Positions 17,682-25,891 of a DNA stretch of 64,000 bases are shown here, piece by piece (position 1 is the first letter of the stretch; the number at the start of each line of letters is the position of its first letter). The notes beneath the pieces were generated by a model. It was given only the letters and a program-made list of their open reading frames with translations, did no database searches and had not been told where the DNA came from. This DNA comes from Streptomyces sannanensis. Its GTDB lineage: Bacteria > Actinomycetota > Actinomycetes > Streptomycetales > Streptomycetaceae. The position numbers and the translations under genes are program-made. The stretch is taken from contig NZ_BAAAYL010000001.1 in NCBI RefSeq assembly GCF_039536205.1, forward strand, positions 4,526,001 through 4,590,000. The letters are read 5' to 3'.

Positions 17682-18089
17682 TCAGTCGGGGGCGATGATG
17701 TCCAGCGTGGGGAAGTAGGAGCGGAAGTCCTTTTTGTTGCGGGTGAGGAGCTTGTAGCCCTTCACGGCCGCGTGGGCTCCGATGTAGAAGTCGGGCAGGG
17801 GCGCGGTTTTCTGTCCGCCGACCTTCCTGTGCTTGAGGAACGCTTTGCCCGCGAGGAACCCGGCTTCCCATGGCAGACCTTCCCTTTGGAAGTCCTCGGG
17901 GGGAAGCGCGGCGTCCATGTCCTCGATGCGCGCGTACTGGATCGACACCTCGGCGTAGACGAGTGGGTTGACGACGATGCCGTCGCCGTCGATGGCGTCG
18001 GCGATCCTCTCTACGGACCACTCGGCCCACTTCGGGTCGTCGTGCAACATGTCGAGCAGGACGCTGGAGTCCACGAGAGTCCTAGTCAC
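17682..18089 (-). CDS. VapC-family PIN-domain toxin
   Basis: 135 residues, PIN-domain ribonuclease. The first acidic residue is Asp7 in TRTLVDSSVLLDML, next is the Glu in NPLVYAEVS, then the Asp in PLPDFYIGAHA, followed by the RNKKDF strand, so the metal-binding quartet is complete. GTG 18089 lies inside the vapB 3' end (8-bp overlap with the vapB stop at 18082), giving translational coupling. It lies between two copies of the nrdB 3' terminus, which suggests the pair arrived or was rearranged as a unit. Target RNA unknown. Confidence 0.88.
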   Translation of the reverse strand: MTRTLVDSSVLLDMLHDDPKWAEWSVERIADAIDGDGIVVNPLVYAEVSIQYARIEDMDAALPPEDFQREGLPWEAGFLAGKAFLKHRKVGGQKTAPLPDFYIGAHAAVKGYKLLTRNKKDFRSYFPTLDIIAPD

Positions 18090-18339
18090 CCCGCAACAGC
18101 TCCATGATCTCGTCGGTGGACATGCCTCGTGTTTCGGGGTTGGTAGCGGTTCCCCGCGCCCTGCGGACGGCACGCTGACCACGTGTCTCGCCGGGGTGAC
18201 CGATGGCCAGGGGGTGAGCGGCATCACGGGCGAGGAGTTCCAGGGTGTATGCCTGGAGGGATTTTCCGGCTTGTGCGGCGTGGACCTTGACGGCGGTCAG
18301 GATGTCGTCCGGTACGTCGCGGATGGTGAGTGCTGTCAT
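18082..18339 (-). CDS. VapB/FitA-type antitoxin
   Basis: 85 residues. The N-terminus MTALTIRDVPDDILTAV and following helix (HAAQAGKSLQAYTLEL) form a ribbon-helix-helix DNA-binding domain of the FitA type. The C-terminal part (STDEIMELLRG) would bind and inhibit the PIN toxin. First gene of the vapBC operon, with its stop overlapping the toxin start. Repeated TGCA motifs immediately upstream look like its own operator. Confidence 0.88.
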   Translation of the reverse strand: MTALTIRDVPDDILTAVKVHAAQAGKSLQAYTLELLARDAAHPLAIGHPGETRGQRAVRRARGTATNPETRGMSTDEIMELLRGD

Positions 18340-18350
18340 ACGGCCAGCGT

Positions 18351-18392
18351 AGCTGCAATGCAGGCAATGCAGGCAATGCAGCTAGTGCAGCT
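18351..18392 (-). promoter_or_regulatory. Probable vapBC operator
   Basis: AGCTGCA (18351-18357) and TGCAGCT (18377-18383) form an inverted repeat. Three AATGCAGGC-type direct repeats lie within it, and a further TGCAGCT follows. It lies 12 bp upstream of the vapB start, where an RHH antitoxin would autoregulate. Confidence 0.6.
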
Positions 18393-18632
18393 GGTGTGGG
18401 GTGCGGTGATCGGCCCCGTCGCCTGGAGGGGACCGTGGCGCCGTCCAGGGCCGTGACCCGGTGAGCGCGTATGCACGTGTGCCGGAACCCGCGTTCCGTT
18501 CACCCTGCCGATGTGTCGTGACTGAGGCGGGCCGCCCTCGACGCAACCGTGGGGCAGCCCGCCGCGCTGTCAGGATCGCGTCGCGCGGCTTCCGCCATGC
18601 CGTGCCTGCTCCGAACGGCCCTCGAACGCGCC

Positions 18633-18661
18633 GGCTGCCCCCGGCATCACCGGGGGCAGCC
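18633..18661 (-). terminator. Terminator of nrdAB
   Basis: GGCTGCCCCCGG (18633-18644) pairs perfectly with 18650-18661, 16 bp beyond the nrdB stop. It ends the operon directly, leaving no room for an nrdS gene downstream. Confidence 0.9.
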
Positions 18662-18676
18662 GCTCATCGACGGGGA

Positions 18677-19711
18677 TCAGAAGTCCTCGTCGAAGCCGAC
18701 CGAGCCCTCGACCGCGACCTGGTACGCGGACGGGCGGCGCTCGAAGAAGTTGGTCAGCTCCTGGACGCCCTGCAGCTCCATGAAGGAGAACGGGTTCTGG
18801 GAGCCGTACACCGGGGCGAAGCCCAGGCGGACCAGGCGCTGGTCGGCGACGCACTCCAGGTACTCGCGCATCGACTCGGTGTTCATGCCGGGCAGGCCGT
18901 CACCGCACAGGTCGCGGCCGAACTGCAGCTCGGCCTCGACCGCCTCCTTCAGCATGTCGACGACCTGCTGCTGGAGTTCGTCGTCGAAGAGGTCCGGCTC
19001 TTCCTTTCGGACGGTGTCGATGACTTCGAAAGCGAAGGCCATGTGGGCACTTTCATCTCGAAATACCCAGTTCGTCCCCGTGGCCAGACCGTGCAGCAGA
19101 CCGCGCGAGCGGAACCAGTACACGTACGCGAAGGCGCCGTAGAAGAACAGGCCCTCGATGCAGGCCGCGAAGCAGATCAGGTTCAGCAGGAAGCGGCGGC
19201 GGTCGGCCTTGGTCTCCAGGCGGTCGATCTTTTCGACCCCCTCTTCTCCGTCCAACGCAGCCATCCACTTGAAGCAGAACTGGGCCTTCTCCCGGATGGA
19301 CGGGATGTTCTCGACGGCGGCGAACGCCGCCGCGCGGTCCTCCGGGTCGGGGAGGTAGGTGTCCAGCAGGGTCAGATAGAACTGGACGTGCACGGCCTCC
19401 TCGAAGAGCTGGCGCGAGAGGTAGAGCCGGGCCTCGGGGGAGTTGATGTGCTTGTAGAGGGTCAGCACCAGGTTGTTCGCCACGATCGAGTCGCCCGTCG
19501 CGAAGAACGCGACCAGGCGGCCGATCAGGTGCTGCTCGCCCGGGGTGAGCTTGGCGAGGTCGGCCACGTCGGAGTGGAGGTCGACCTCCTCCACCGTCCA
19601 GGTGTTCTTGATGGCGTCCCGGTAGCGCTCGTAGAAGTCCGGGTAGCGCATGGGGCGGAGAGTCAGCTCGAAGCCGGGGTCGAGCAGATTCTGGTTACGG
19701 GGGGTGCTCAC
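18677..19711 (-). CDS. nrdB: Class I ribonucleotide reductase, small (radical) subunit
   Basis: 344 residues. Holds the dimetal/radical centre for oxygen-dependent ribonucleotide reduction, partner of NrdA. Metal ligands are visible in RQLFEEAVHVQFY (Glu-x2-His), the later FRDESAHMAF (Glu and His) and the intervening EGLFFYGAFAY. The C-terminal tail EGSVGFDEDF should dock on NrdA. GTG 19711 overlaps the nrdA stop by 4 bp. The 29-bp sequence encoding the tail is repeated at 17631-17659 beyond vapBC. Second gene of the B12-riboswitch-controlled operon. Confidence 0.94.
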   Translation of the reverse strand: MSTPRNQNLLDPGFELTLRPMRYPDFYERYRDAIKNTWTVEEVDLHSDVADLAKLTPGEQHLIGRLVAFFATGDSIVANNLVLTLYKHINSPEARLYLSRQLFEEAVHVQFYLTLLDTYLPDPEDRAAAFAAVENIPSIREKAQFCFKWMAALDGEEGVEKIDRLETKADRRRFLLNLICFAACIEGLFFYGAFAYVYWFRSRGLLHGLATGTNWVFRDESAHMAFAFEVIDTVRKEEPDLFDDELQQQVVDMLKEAVEAELQFGRDLCGDGLPGMNTESMREYLECVADQRLVRLGFAPVYGSQNPFSFMELQGVQELTNFFERRPSAYQVAVEGSVGFDEDF

Positions 19712-22128
19712 TGGCAGGCCTCGCAGGACTCGGGGTTCTCAAGGGAGCAGGCGATCGCGTCCGCGTCGGGGGTGGCCTGCTGCACGGGGATGGTGGCGGC
19801 GGGCGCGCCGGCCGCGCGGGCGATTCGGGTGGCCGGGCGGGAGCGCAGGTAGTACGTCGTCTTCAGACCCTGCTTCCAGGCGTACGCGTACATCGAGCTG
19901 AGCTTGCCGATGGTGGGCGTCTCCAGGAACAGGTTCAGCGACTGGCTCTGGTCGAGGAACGGCGTACGGGCCGCCGCCATGTCGATCAGGCCGCGCTGCG
20001 GGATCTCCCAGGCCGTGCGGTACAGGGCGCGCACATCGGCCGGGACCCACTTGAAGCCGGCGACCGAGCCGTTGGAGTCGCGCAGGGCCTCGCGGGTCTG
20101 GGCGTCCCAGACGCCGAGCTGCTTCAGCTCCTCCACCAGGTAGGAGTTGACCTGGAGGAACTCGCCCGACAGCGTCTCGCGCTTGAAGAGGTTGGAGACC
20201 TGCGGCTCGATGCACTCGTACACACCGGCGATGGACGCGATGGTCGCGGTCGGGGCGATGGCGAGGAGCAGCGAGTTGCGCATGCCGACGGAGGCGATAC
20301 GGGCGCGCAGGGCCTCCCAGCGCTCGGGCCAGTTGAGCTCGACGTCGTAGTGGTCGGGGTGCAGGACACCGCGCGCGGTGCGGGTCTTGTCCCATGCCGG
20401 GAGCGGGCCGATGGGGGTCCCCCCTGCACCGGAGCCTGTCGAAGGCGCTTGGGGGCGTTCGGCGAGGTCCGCGGAGGCCTCGTACGCGGCCAGCATGATC
20501 CGCTCGGCGATCCTCGTGGACAGGGCCTTGGCCTCGGCCGAGTCGAAGGGCAGGCGCATCTTGAAGAAGACGTCCTGGAGGCCCATCGCGCCGAGGCCCA
20601 CGGGGCGCCACTCGGCGTTGGAGCGGCCGGCCTGCTCGGTCGGGTAGAAGTTGATGTCGACGACGCGGTCGAGGAAGGTCACGGCGGTACGAACGGTGGC
20701 GTCGAGGCGCTCCCAGTCCATCTCGCCCGTCGGCAGGACGAACGCGCCGAGGTTGACCGAGCCCAGGTTGCAGACCGCGGTCTCGCCGTCGTTCGTCACC
20801 TCGAGGATCTCGGTGCACAGGTTCGAGGAGTGGACGACGTGGCCGGGCTCGGCGGTCTGGTTGGCGGTCCGGTTGGAAGCGTCCTTGAAGGTCATCCAGC
20901 CGTTGCCGGTCTGCGCGAGGGTGCGCATCATGCGGCCGTACAGGTCGCGGGCCGGGATGGTCTTGCGGGCCAGGCCCGCCTCCTCGGCCTTGCGGTACGC
21001 GGCGTCGAACTCGTCGCCCCACAGGTCGACCAGCTCGGGGACGTCGGCGGGGGAGAACAGCGACCACTCGGTGTCCGCCTCGACGCGGCGCATGAACTCG
21101 TCGGGGATCCAGTGAGCGAGGTTGAGGTTGTGGGTGCGGCGGGCGTCCTCGCCGGTGTTGTCGCGCAGCTCGAGGAATTCCTCGATGTCGGAGTGCCAGG
21201 TCTCCAGGTAGACGGCGGCGGCGCCCTTGCGGCGGCCGCCCTGGTTGACCGCGGCGACGGAGGCGTCGAGGGTCTTCAGGAACGGCACGATGCCGTTGGA
21301 GTGGCCGTTGGTGCCGCGGATCAGCGAACCGCGCGAGCGGATGCGGGAGTAGGACAGCCCGATGCCGCCGGCGTGCTTGGAGAGCCGGGCGACCTGGTGG
21401 TAGCGGTCGTAGATCGAGTCGAGCTCGTCGAGCGGGGAGTCCAGCAGATAGCAGGAGGACATCTGCGGGTGCCGGGTGCCGGAGTTGAAGAGCGTCGGCG
21501 AGGAGGGAAGGTATTCGAGGCGGCTCATCAGGCCGTACAGCGCGGCGACCTCGTCCAGCGAGCGGACGCCCGTCCTTGAATCGGACGCAGTGTCCTCGGC
21601 GAGGCCGGAGGCGACGCGCAGCATGAAGTGCTGCGGGGTCTCGATGACCTGGCGGGTGATCGGGTGGCGGAGGAGGTAGCGGCTGTAGAGGGTGCGCAGC
21701 CCGAAGTAGCCGAAGCGGTCGTCGGCGGCCGGGTCGATGATCGCGTCGAGCCGGTCCGCGTGGATGCGTACGAACTCGGCCGTACGGTCCGCGATCAGGC
21801 CCTCACGGTGGCCGACCCCGACCGACTCGGAGAAGGAGCGCACCCCCTGCGAGGCGGCCTCCTCGGCGATGGTGATGGTCAGCAGCCGGGCGGCGAGCTT
21901 GGAGTACGCCGGGTCCTCGGAGATCAGCCCCGCGGCGGCCTCGGTGGCGAGCCCGCGGAGTTCGGCCGTGTCCGAGCCCGCGTGCCGGCCGCGCAGCGCG
22001 GCGGCGGCGACCCGCCCGGGGTCGGTGTCGGGCAGGTCGGAGGTGAGGTCGGTCAGGGTGCGCAGCAGCGCGGTCCCGGGGCCGTCGTTCTCCGTCGCCG
22101 TTGCCGGGTCGGCGGGCGCGATGGTCAC
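19708..22128 (-). CDS. nrdA: Class I ribonucleotide reductase, large catalytic subunit
   Basis: 806 residues. Makes deoxyribonucleotides. Visible motifs: SSCYLLDSP (active-site Cys), LCTEILEV and CNLGSVNLG (NxCxE-type loop region), and the C-terminal redox pair CEAC (ESCEACQ). GTG 22128 has GAGGAG about 7 bases upstream; longer readings enter the riboswitch. At about residues 559-573 (STGSGAGGTPIG) a GC-hairpin repeat has been inserted in frame in a surface-loop region. Control is by the upstream cobalamin riboswitch, so B12 represses this class I enzyme in favour of the B12-dependent class II enzyme encoded elsewhere. Confidence 0.94.
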   Translation of the reverse strand: MTIAPADPATATENDGPGTALLRTLTDLTSDLPDTDPGRVAAAALRGRHAGSDTAELRGLATEAAAGLISEDPAYSKLAARLLTITIAEEAASQGVRSFSESVGVGHREGLIADRTAEFVRIHADRLDAIIDPAADDRFGYFGLRTLYSRYLLRHPITRQVIETPQHFMLRVASGLAEDTASDSRTGVRSLDEVAALYGLMSRLEYLPSSPTLFNSGTRHPQMSSCYLLDSPLDELDSIYDRYHQVARLSKHAGGIGLSYSRIRSRGSLIRGTNGHSNGIVPFLKTLDASVAAVNQGGRRKGAAAVYLETWHSDIEEFLELRDNTGEDARRTHNLNLAHWIPDEFMRRVEADTEWSLFSPADVPELVDLWGDEFDAAYRKAEEAGLARKTIPARDLYGRMMRTLAQTGNGWMTFKDASNRTANQTAEPGHVVHSSNLCTEILEVTNDGETAVCNLGSVNLGAFVLPTGEMDWERLDATVRTAVTFLDRVVDINFYPTEQAGRSNAEWRPVGLGAMGLQDVFFKMRLPFDSAEAKALSTRIAERIMLAAYEASADLAERPQAPSTGSGAGGTPIGPLPAWDKTRTARGVLHPDHYDVELNWPERWEALRARIASVGMRNSLLLAIAPTATIASIAGVYECIEPQVSNLFKRETLSGEFLQVNSYLVEELKQLGVWDAQTREALRDSNGSVAGFKWVPADVRALYRTAWEIPQRGLIDMAAARTPFLDQSQSLNLFLETPTIGKLSSMYAYAWKQGLKTTYYLRSRPATRIARAAGAPAATIPVQQATPDADAIACSLENPESCEACQ
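20412..20455 (-). repeat. GC-hairpin repeat embedded in nrdA
   Basis: On the coding strand CCCCCAAGCGCCTTCGACA..., ending GGGGGGACCCCC, forms a C5/G5 stem. The layout matches the hairpin inside the nucleotidyltransferase gene at 46097-46138. It is in frame and encodes a Gly/Ser-rich loop. Confidence 0.7.
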
Positions 22129-22255
22129 GTGGGGCTCTCCTCGCTCGGGGGGCCCGGCGGCAGGAGTGTGGGCGCGCGCGGGCATACGGCAGCCAGGAAG
22201 AAGGCAGCACTCCGCACGGCGTCCACCGGCCCAACCGCGAGGCCCGGACGTCTCG

Positions 22256-22281
22256 GCGTCCGGAACGGTGGGACCGGACGC
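22256..22281 (-). promoter_or_regulatory. Hairpin directly after the riboswitch (possible expression platform)
   Basis: GCGTCCGG and CCGGACGC pair across a 10-base loop, directly 3' of the aptamer in the nrdA leader. It could be the intrinsic terminator or anti-terminator arm of the switch. Confidence 0.55.
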
Positions 22282-22390
22282 GCTGTCGGCAGGTCGTCGG
22301 ACTCACGGGCGGGCGAAAGCGCACCAGGTACACCGTTGCGGGACAGTTCCGGATTCGCACCGGATTCCCCTGCGGCGACAGCGAGCATGA
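22282..22390 (-). promoter_or_regulatory. Cobalamin (B12) riboswitch in the nrdAB leader
   Basis: Reverse strand carries the conserved core in order: GGGAATCCGGTGCGAATCC, then ACTGTCCCGCAACGG, then GAGTCCGACGACCTGCC. The ends pair as GCTGTCG (22382-22376) with CGACAGC (22288-22282), giving a compact aptamer of about 100 nt. It lies about 150 nt before the nrdA start. B12 control of nrdABS through such an element is documented in S. coelicolor. Confidence 0.93.
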
Positions 22391-22515
22391 GCATACATGT
22401 GGGGGCGTCCCTCTGAGTGACCCCCTAGATGTTGTGTCGCCAGCGACGGGGAGTTCGCACGTCGTACCTCTCCGCTATCGTCGGAGACAGCACCGTCGAG
22501 GAAGGCGAGCGAGGC

Positions 22516-22689
22516 ATGACCGTCATGACTGAGCGTCCCCACATGACGACCGAAGAGTTCGAGCACCTGGCGCGCATAGCAGCCCGCGAGACGGAGGGGC
22601 TGCGACTGGAATTCGGCAAGGAGGTCACGCTCCCCGACCCCGTCGGCATCACCCTCCAGACCGAGCCCCTGAAGGACTGGGTGCGCTGA
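22516..22689 (+). pseudogene. Internally deleted Uma2/DUF820-family gene
   Basis: A 57-codon open frame starting MTVMTERPHMTTEEFEHLAR. Its first about 33 residues match the N-terminus of Uma2-family (DUF820, restriction-endonuclease-like fold) proteins. The last 24 (KEVTLPDPVGITLQTEPL) resemble the C-terminal strand and tail of the same family. The central catalytic part is gone, yet the frame is intact. It is either a relic or a microprotein. The ATG has GGCGAGCGAGG upstream. A shared hairpin terminator follows. Confidence 0.65.
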
Positions 22690-22698
22690 ACGGCCGAC

Positions 22699-22734
22699 GG
22701 GCCGCCGGGTTCCCGTGAGGGAACCCGGCGGCCC
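22699..22734. terminator. Bidirectional terminator
   Basis: GGGCCGCCGGGTTCCC (22699-22714) is perfectly complementary to 22719-22734 with a GTGA loop. It serves the Uma2 remnant and the convergent permease operon. Confidence 0.92.
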
Positions 22735-22752
22735 ATCGCGTGGTCAGCCGGT

Positions 22753-24381
22753 TCAGCGGCCTGCAGGGACTCCCGCCTTCGGGAGCTCCGTCGCCACGCC
22801 CGGCCCGCCCGCGTCTGCGGTGTAGTCCGACGGCGACGTCTCGTCCACGCCCTCCGGCGCCTTCGTCGCCCGCAGGATCAGTGTGAGGACCACGACCACT
22901 GCCACGTTCAGTCCGAAGGCCGTGAGACCGATGTAGCCGATCTCGCCGATGCCGGGGATGACGTCGGCGGAGCCGCCGAAGTGCTTCTGCGTGGGGCTCG
23001 CGACTCCGTACGCGGTCCAGGTGCCGTAGATCATGCCGACCGCCCAGCCGGCGAGGAGGGCCCAGCGGTGGAACCAGCGGGTGAAGAGGCCGCCGACCAG
23101 GGACGGGAAGGTCTGCAGGATCCAGATGCCGCCCAGCAGTTGGAAGTTGATGGCCACCGTCTTGTCCATCGTGAGGACGAAGACCAGCGCGCCCACCTTC
23201 ACCAGCAGCGAGACGAGCTTGGAGACCTTGGTCTCCTGTTCCGGAGTGGCGTCCGGCTTCAGGAAGTCCTTGTAGATGTTCCGTGTGAACAGGTTGGCCG
23301 CGGCGATGGACATGATGGCCGCGGGCACCAGCGCGCCGATGCCGATGGCGGCGAAGGCCACACCCGCGAACCAGTCGGGGAACATGTTCTCGAAGAGCTG
23401 GGGGATCGCCAGCTGGCCGTTCTGCACCTTCACACCGGCCGCGACGGCCATGAAGCCGAGCAGGGCGAGCAGGCCCAGCATCAGGGAGTACAGCGGCAGG
23501 ATCGTGGTGTTGCGCCGGATCACGTCGCGGCTGCGCGAGGACAGCGTCGCCGTGATCGAGTGCGGGTACATGAAGAGCGCCAGCGCCGAGCCGAGCGCGA
23601 GCGTGGCGTACGCCCACTGGCCGGCCTCTCCGGGCGCGAGGGTGCCGCGGGGCTTGCCGGTCGCCGGGTTGGTCTGGGCGAAGGCCTCATGCGCCTTGGC
23701 GAAGACGTCGTCGAAGCCGCCGAGCTTGATCGGGATGTAGATGATCGCCACCGCGATGACGATGTAGATCAGCGTGTCCTTGACGAAGGCGATCAGCGCG
23801 GGTGCCCGCAGCCCCGACGAGTACGTGTACGCGGCCAGTACGCCGAAGGCGATGAGCAGCGGCAGGTCCTTGACGAACCAGTTCGTGTTCTCGCCGCCAC
23901 CGACGCCCATGACGTCCAGCACCGCCTGGATGCCGACGAGCTGGAGCGCGATGTACGGCATGGTGGCGAGGATTCCGGTGATCGCGACGGCCAGCGACAG
24001 GCCCTTGGAGCCGAAGCGGCCACGGACGAAGTCCGAGGTGGTGACGTACCCGTGCCTGTGCGAGACCGACCACAGGCGCGGCAGGAAGGTGAAGATCAGC
24101 GGGTAGACCAGGATCGTGTACGGCACCGCGAAGAAGCCGGCCGCGCCCGCCGCGTAGATCGCCGCCGGGACGGCGACGAAGGTGTACGCGGTGTAGAGGT
24201 CGCCGCCGAGCAGGAACCAGGTGATCCAGGTGCCGAAGGAGCGGCCGCCGAGGCCCCATTCGTCGAGGCTGTGCTCGTTCTCGGGCTTGCGCCAGCGTGC
24301 GGCCAGGAAGCCCATGACCGTGACGGCGAGGAAGAAGAAGACGAAGACACCAAGGGCGACGCCGTTCACACCGTCCTTCAC
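22753..24381 (-). CDS. Monocarboxylate/solute:Na+ symporter (MctP-like)
   Basis: 542 residues, sodium:solute symporter family with about 13 transmembrane helices. The start GVALGVFVFFFLAVTVMGFLA is the first helix; WGLGGRSFGTWITWFLLGGD and MYPHSITATLSS are family signatures of the acetate/pyruvate/lactate-type permeases. It probably imports short monocarboxylates. GTG 24381 overlaps the stop of the DUF3311 gene by 4 bp; DUF3311 partners routinely precede this permease. The C-terminal about 35 residues are hydrophilic. Confidence 0.88.
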   Translation of the reverse strand: MKDGVNGVALGVFVFFFLAVTVMGFLAARWRKPENEHSLDEWGLGGRSFGTWITWFLLGGDLYTAYTFVAVPAAIYAAGAAGFFAVPYTILVYPLIFTFLPRLWSVSHRHGYVTTSDFVRGRFGSKGLSLAVAITGILATMPYIALQLVGIQAVLDVMGVGGGENTNWFVKDLPLLIAFGVLAAYTYSSGLRAPALIAFVKDTLIYIVIAVAIIYIPIKLGGFDDVFAKAHEAFAQTNPATGKPRGTLAPGEAGQWAYATLALGSALALFMYPHSITATLSSRSRDVIRRNTTILPLYSLMLGLLALLGFMAVAAGVKVQNGQLAIPQLFENMFPDWFAGVAFAAIGIGALVPAAIMSIAAANLFTRNIYKDFLKPDATPEQETKVSKLVSLLVKVGALVFVLTMDKTVAINFQLLGGIWILQTFPSLVGGLFTRWFHRWALLAGWAVGMIYGTWTAYGVASPTQKHFGGSADVIPGIGEIGYIGLTAFGLNVAVVVVLTLILRATKAPEGVDETSPSDYTADAGGPGVATELPKAGVPAGR

Positions 24382-24644
24382 CGCGACGCACCTCCCCGAC
24401 GGGAGGCGCGGGCGGCTTCATCGCGACGCCACAGCTTGTAGGCGAGCGTCGTCAGTGCTGCCGAGAGCACCACCCACATCATCTGGTACCAGTAGAAGAA
24501 GGGGATGCCCGCGACGGCCGGCTCGACCTTGGCGTACGAGCCGACCCAGAGCATCGCGACGAACGGCGCGACGAGGCAGAGGGCTACGACCACGCGCACC
24601 GGCGTGATCCGAGGTGGTGCTTTCTCTTCCGGCGTTTCCGGCAT
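24378..24644 (-). CDS. DUF3311 small membrane partner of the permease
   Basis: 88 residues with two hydrophobic helices (VRVVVALCLVAPFVAMLWVG and FFYWYQMMWVVLSAALTTLA) and a basic C-terminus. DUF3311 proteins occur directly upstream of sodium/monocarboxylate symporters and may assist assembly or stability. The stop overlaps the permease start by 4 bp, so the two are coupled. Confidence 0.88.
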   Translation of the reverse strand: MPETPEEKAPPRITPVRVVVALCLVAPFVAMLWVGSYAKVEPAVAGIPFFYWYQMMWVVLSAALTTLAYKLWRRDEAARASRRGGASR

Positions 24645-24755
24645 GGCGCGGCTACCGTCCCCTCACTGATCACCGGTGTGACGTGTGCCGGAAATCTAGG
24701 GCAGCGCCCTCCGCTTACGGAACCCCCCGTTCGGATGCCGGTTCGTCGACATCGC

Positions 24756-25520
24756 TCAGACGGCGGGCCGCTGAAGTCTCGCCACGAACTTGTAGCGGTC
24801 GCCGCGGTACACGGAACGCACCCACTCCACCGGCGCGCCGTCGGCGTCGAGGGAGTGCCGGGAGAGCATCAGCATCGGCAGGCCGACGTCCGTACCGAGC
24901 AGCCCGGCCTCGCGCGGGGTGGCCAGCGAGGTCTCGATGGTCTCCTCGGCCTCTGCCAGATGTACGTCGTACACCTCGGCCAGTGCCGTGTAGAGGGAGG
25001 TGTACTTGACCAGCGAGCGACGCAGTGCGGGGAAGCGCTTCGCGGACAGATGGGTGGTCTCGATCGCCATCGGCTCGCCGCTGGCCAGCCGGAGCCGTTC
25101 GATGCGCAGCACCCTCCCCCCGGGGGAGATGTCGAGCAGTTCGGCCAGGGTGTCGTCCGCGGTCACATAGCCGATGTCGAGCAGCTGGGAGGTCGGCTCC
25201 AGGCCCTGGGCCTTCATGTCCTCGGTGTACGAGGTGAGCTGGAGGGCCTGGGAGACCTTCGGTTTGGCGACAAAGGTGCCCTTGCCCTGGATGCGCTCCA
25301 GGCGGCCCTCGACGACCAGTTCCTGGAGCGCCTGGCGCACGGTGGTGCGCGAGGTGTCGAACTCGGCGGCGAGCGTCCGCTCCGGCGGCACCGGGGTGCC
25401 GGGCGGCATGGTCTCCGTCATGTCGAGCAAGTGCCTTTTCAAGCGGTAGTACTTGGGCACACGGGCTGTGCGGGTGCCCGGTCCCGCCTCGTTGTCCGTG
25501 GTGCCCGCGTCCGTGGTCAT
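24756..25520 (-). CDS. dasR: GntR/HutC-family regulator DasR (N-acetylglucosamine metabolism)
   Basis: 254 residues, same length as S. coelicolor DasR and, from memory, nearly identical over the DNA-binding domain ([20 protein letters not shown]) and the UTRA effector domain ([19 protein letters not shown]). It represses chitin/GlcNAc uptake and metabolism and links them to development and antibiotics. GlcN-6-P releases it from dre sites. Candidate dre sites occur at 25701-25716 and 28951-28966. The transporter operon dasABC, usually next to dasR, is missing here. Start ATG 25520 conserves the known length. Confidence 0.94.
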   Translation of the reverse strand: MTTDAGTTDNEAGPGTRTARVPKYYRLKRHLLDMTETMPPGTPVPPERTLAAEFDTSRTTVRQALQELVVEGRLERIQGKGTFVAKPKVSQALQLTSYTEDMKAQGLEPTSQLLDIGYVTADDTLAELLDISPGGRVLRIERLRLASGEPMAIETTHLSAKRFPALRRSLVKYTSLYTALAEVYDVHLAEAEETIETSLATPREAGLLGTDVGLPMLMLSRHSLDADGAPVEWVRSVYRGDRYKFVARLQRPAV

Positions 25521-25700
25521 GCTCCGCCTTCCCGACTCCTGTGCTGCTGCCGTCACCGGCTCCTCCGTCTGTCGCGGCTCACATGGTGGCACGGGCGCCT
25601 GACGGGCCGTTGCCCTGTCCCAGGTGTCGGTCCGATCACGGACGCGACTGCCGTCTTGTGCACCCTTGACACCCCTAAAGGTCCAGGTCAAGCTCCCCGT

Positions 25701-25716
25701 ACTGGTCTAAACCATT
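25701..25716 (+). promoter_or_regulatory. dre-like DasR-binding site upstream of the dasA remnant
   Basis: ACTGGTCTAAACCATT versus the dre consensus ACTGGTCTAGACCAGT. It is placed about 100 bp before the surviving dasA start and about 180 bp before dasR, so it can serve either promoter. AAAGACCAAGT just downstream is a possible half-site. Confidence 0.82.
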
Positions 25717-25813
25717 AAAGACCAAGTTCCAGCCCTACAGGGAGTACGCGTCAGCACGCGGTTTGTCCTCGCGGGGGGCCGGGGGGTGGGCAGGCATCCC
25801 TGAGGAGGGTGGC

Positions 25814-25891
25814 GTGAAGCGCAAGATCATCGCGGCGATTCAGGTTGGCCGGTGTGTCCGTCCTCAGGCGCCGGACGGGCTGCAGTGGTGA
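25814..25891 (+). pseudogene. dasA: Truncated 5' end of dasA
   Basis: GTG at 25814, after GAGGAGGG, opens MKRKIIAAI, which resembles the start of the DasA lipoprotein signal peptide as I recall it. After about 9 codons the frame passes into dispersed-repeat sequence (VRPQAPDGLQW) and stops at 25891. The remainder of dasA, dasB and dasC is absent. Only promoter, ribosome site and first codons survive. Assignment rests on context plus a short match, hence moderate confidence. Confidence 0.65.
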
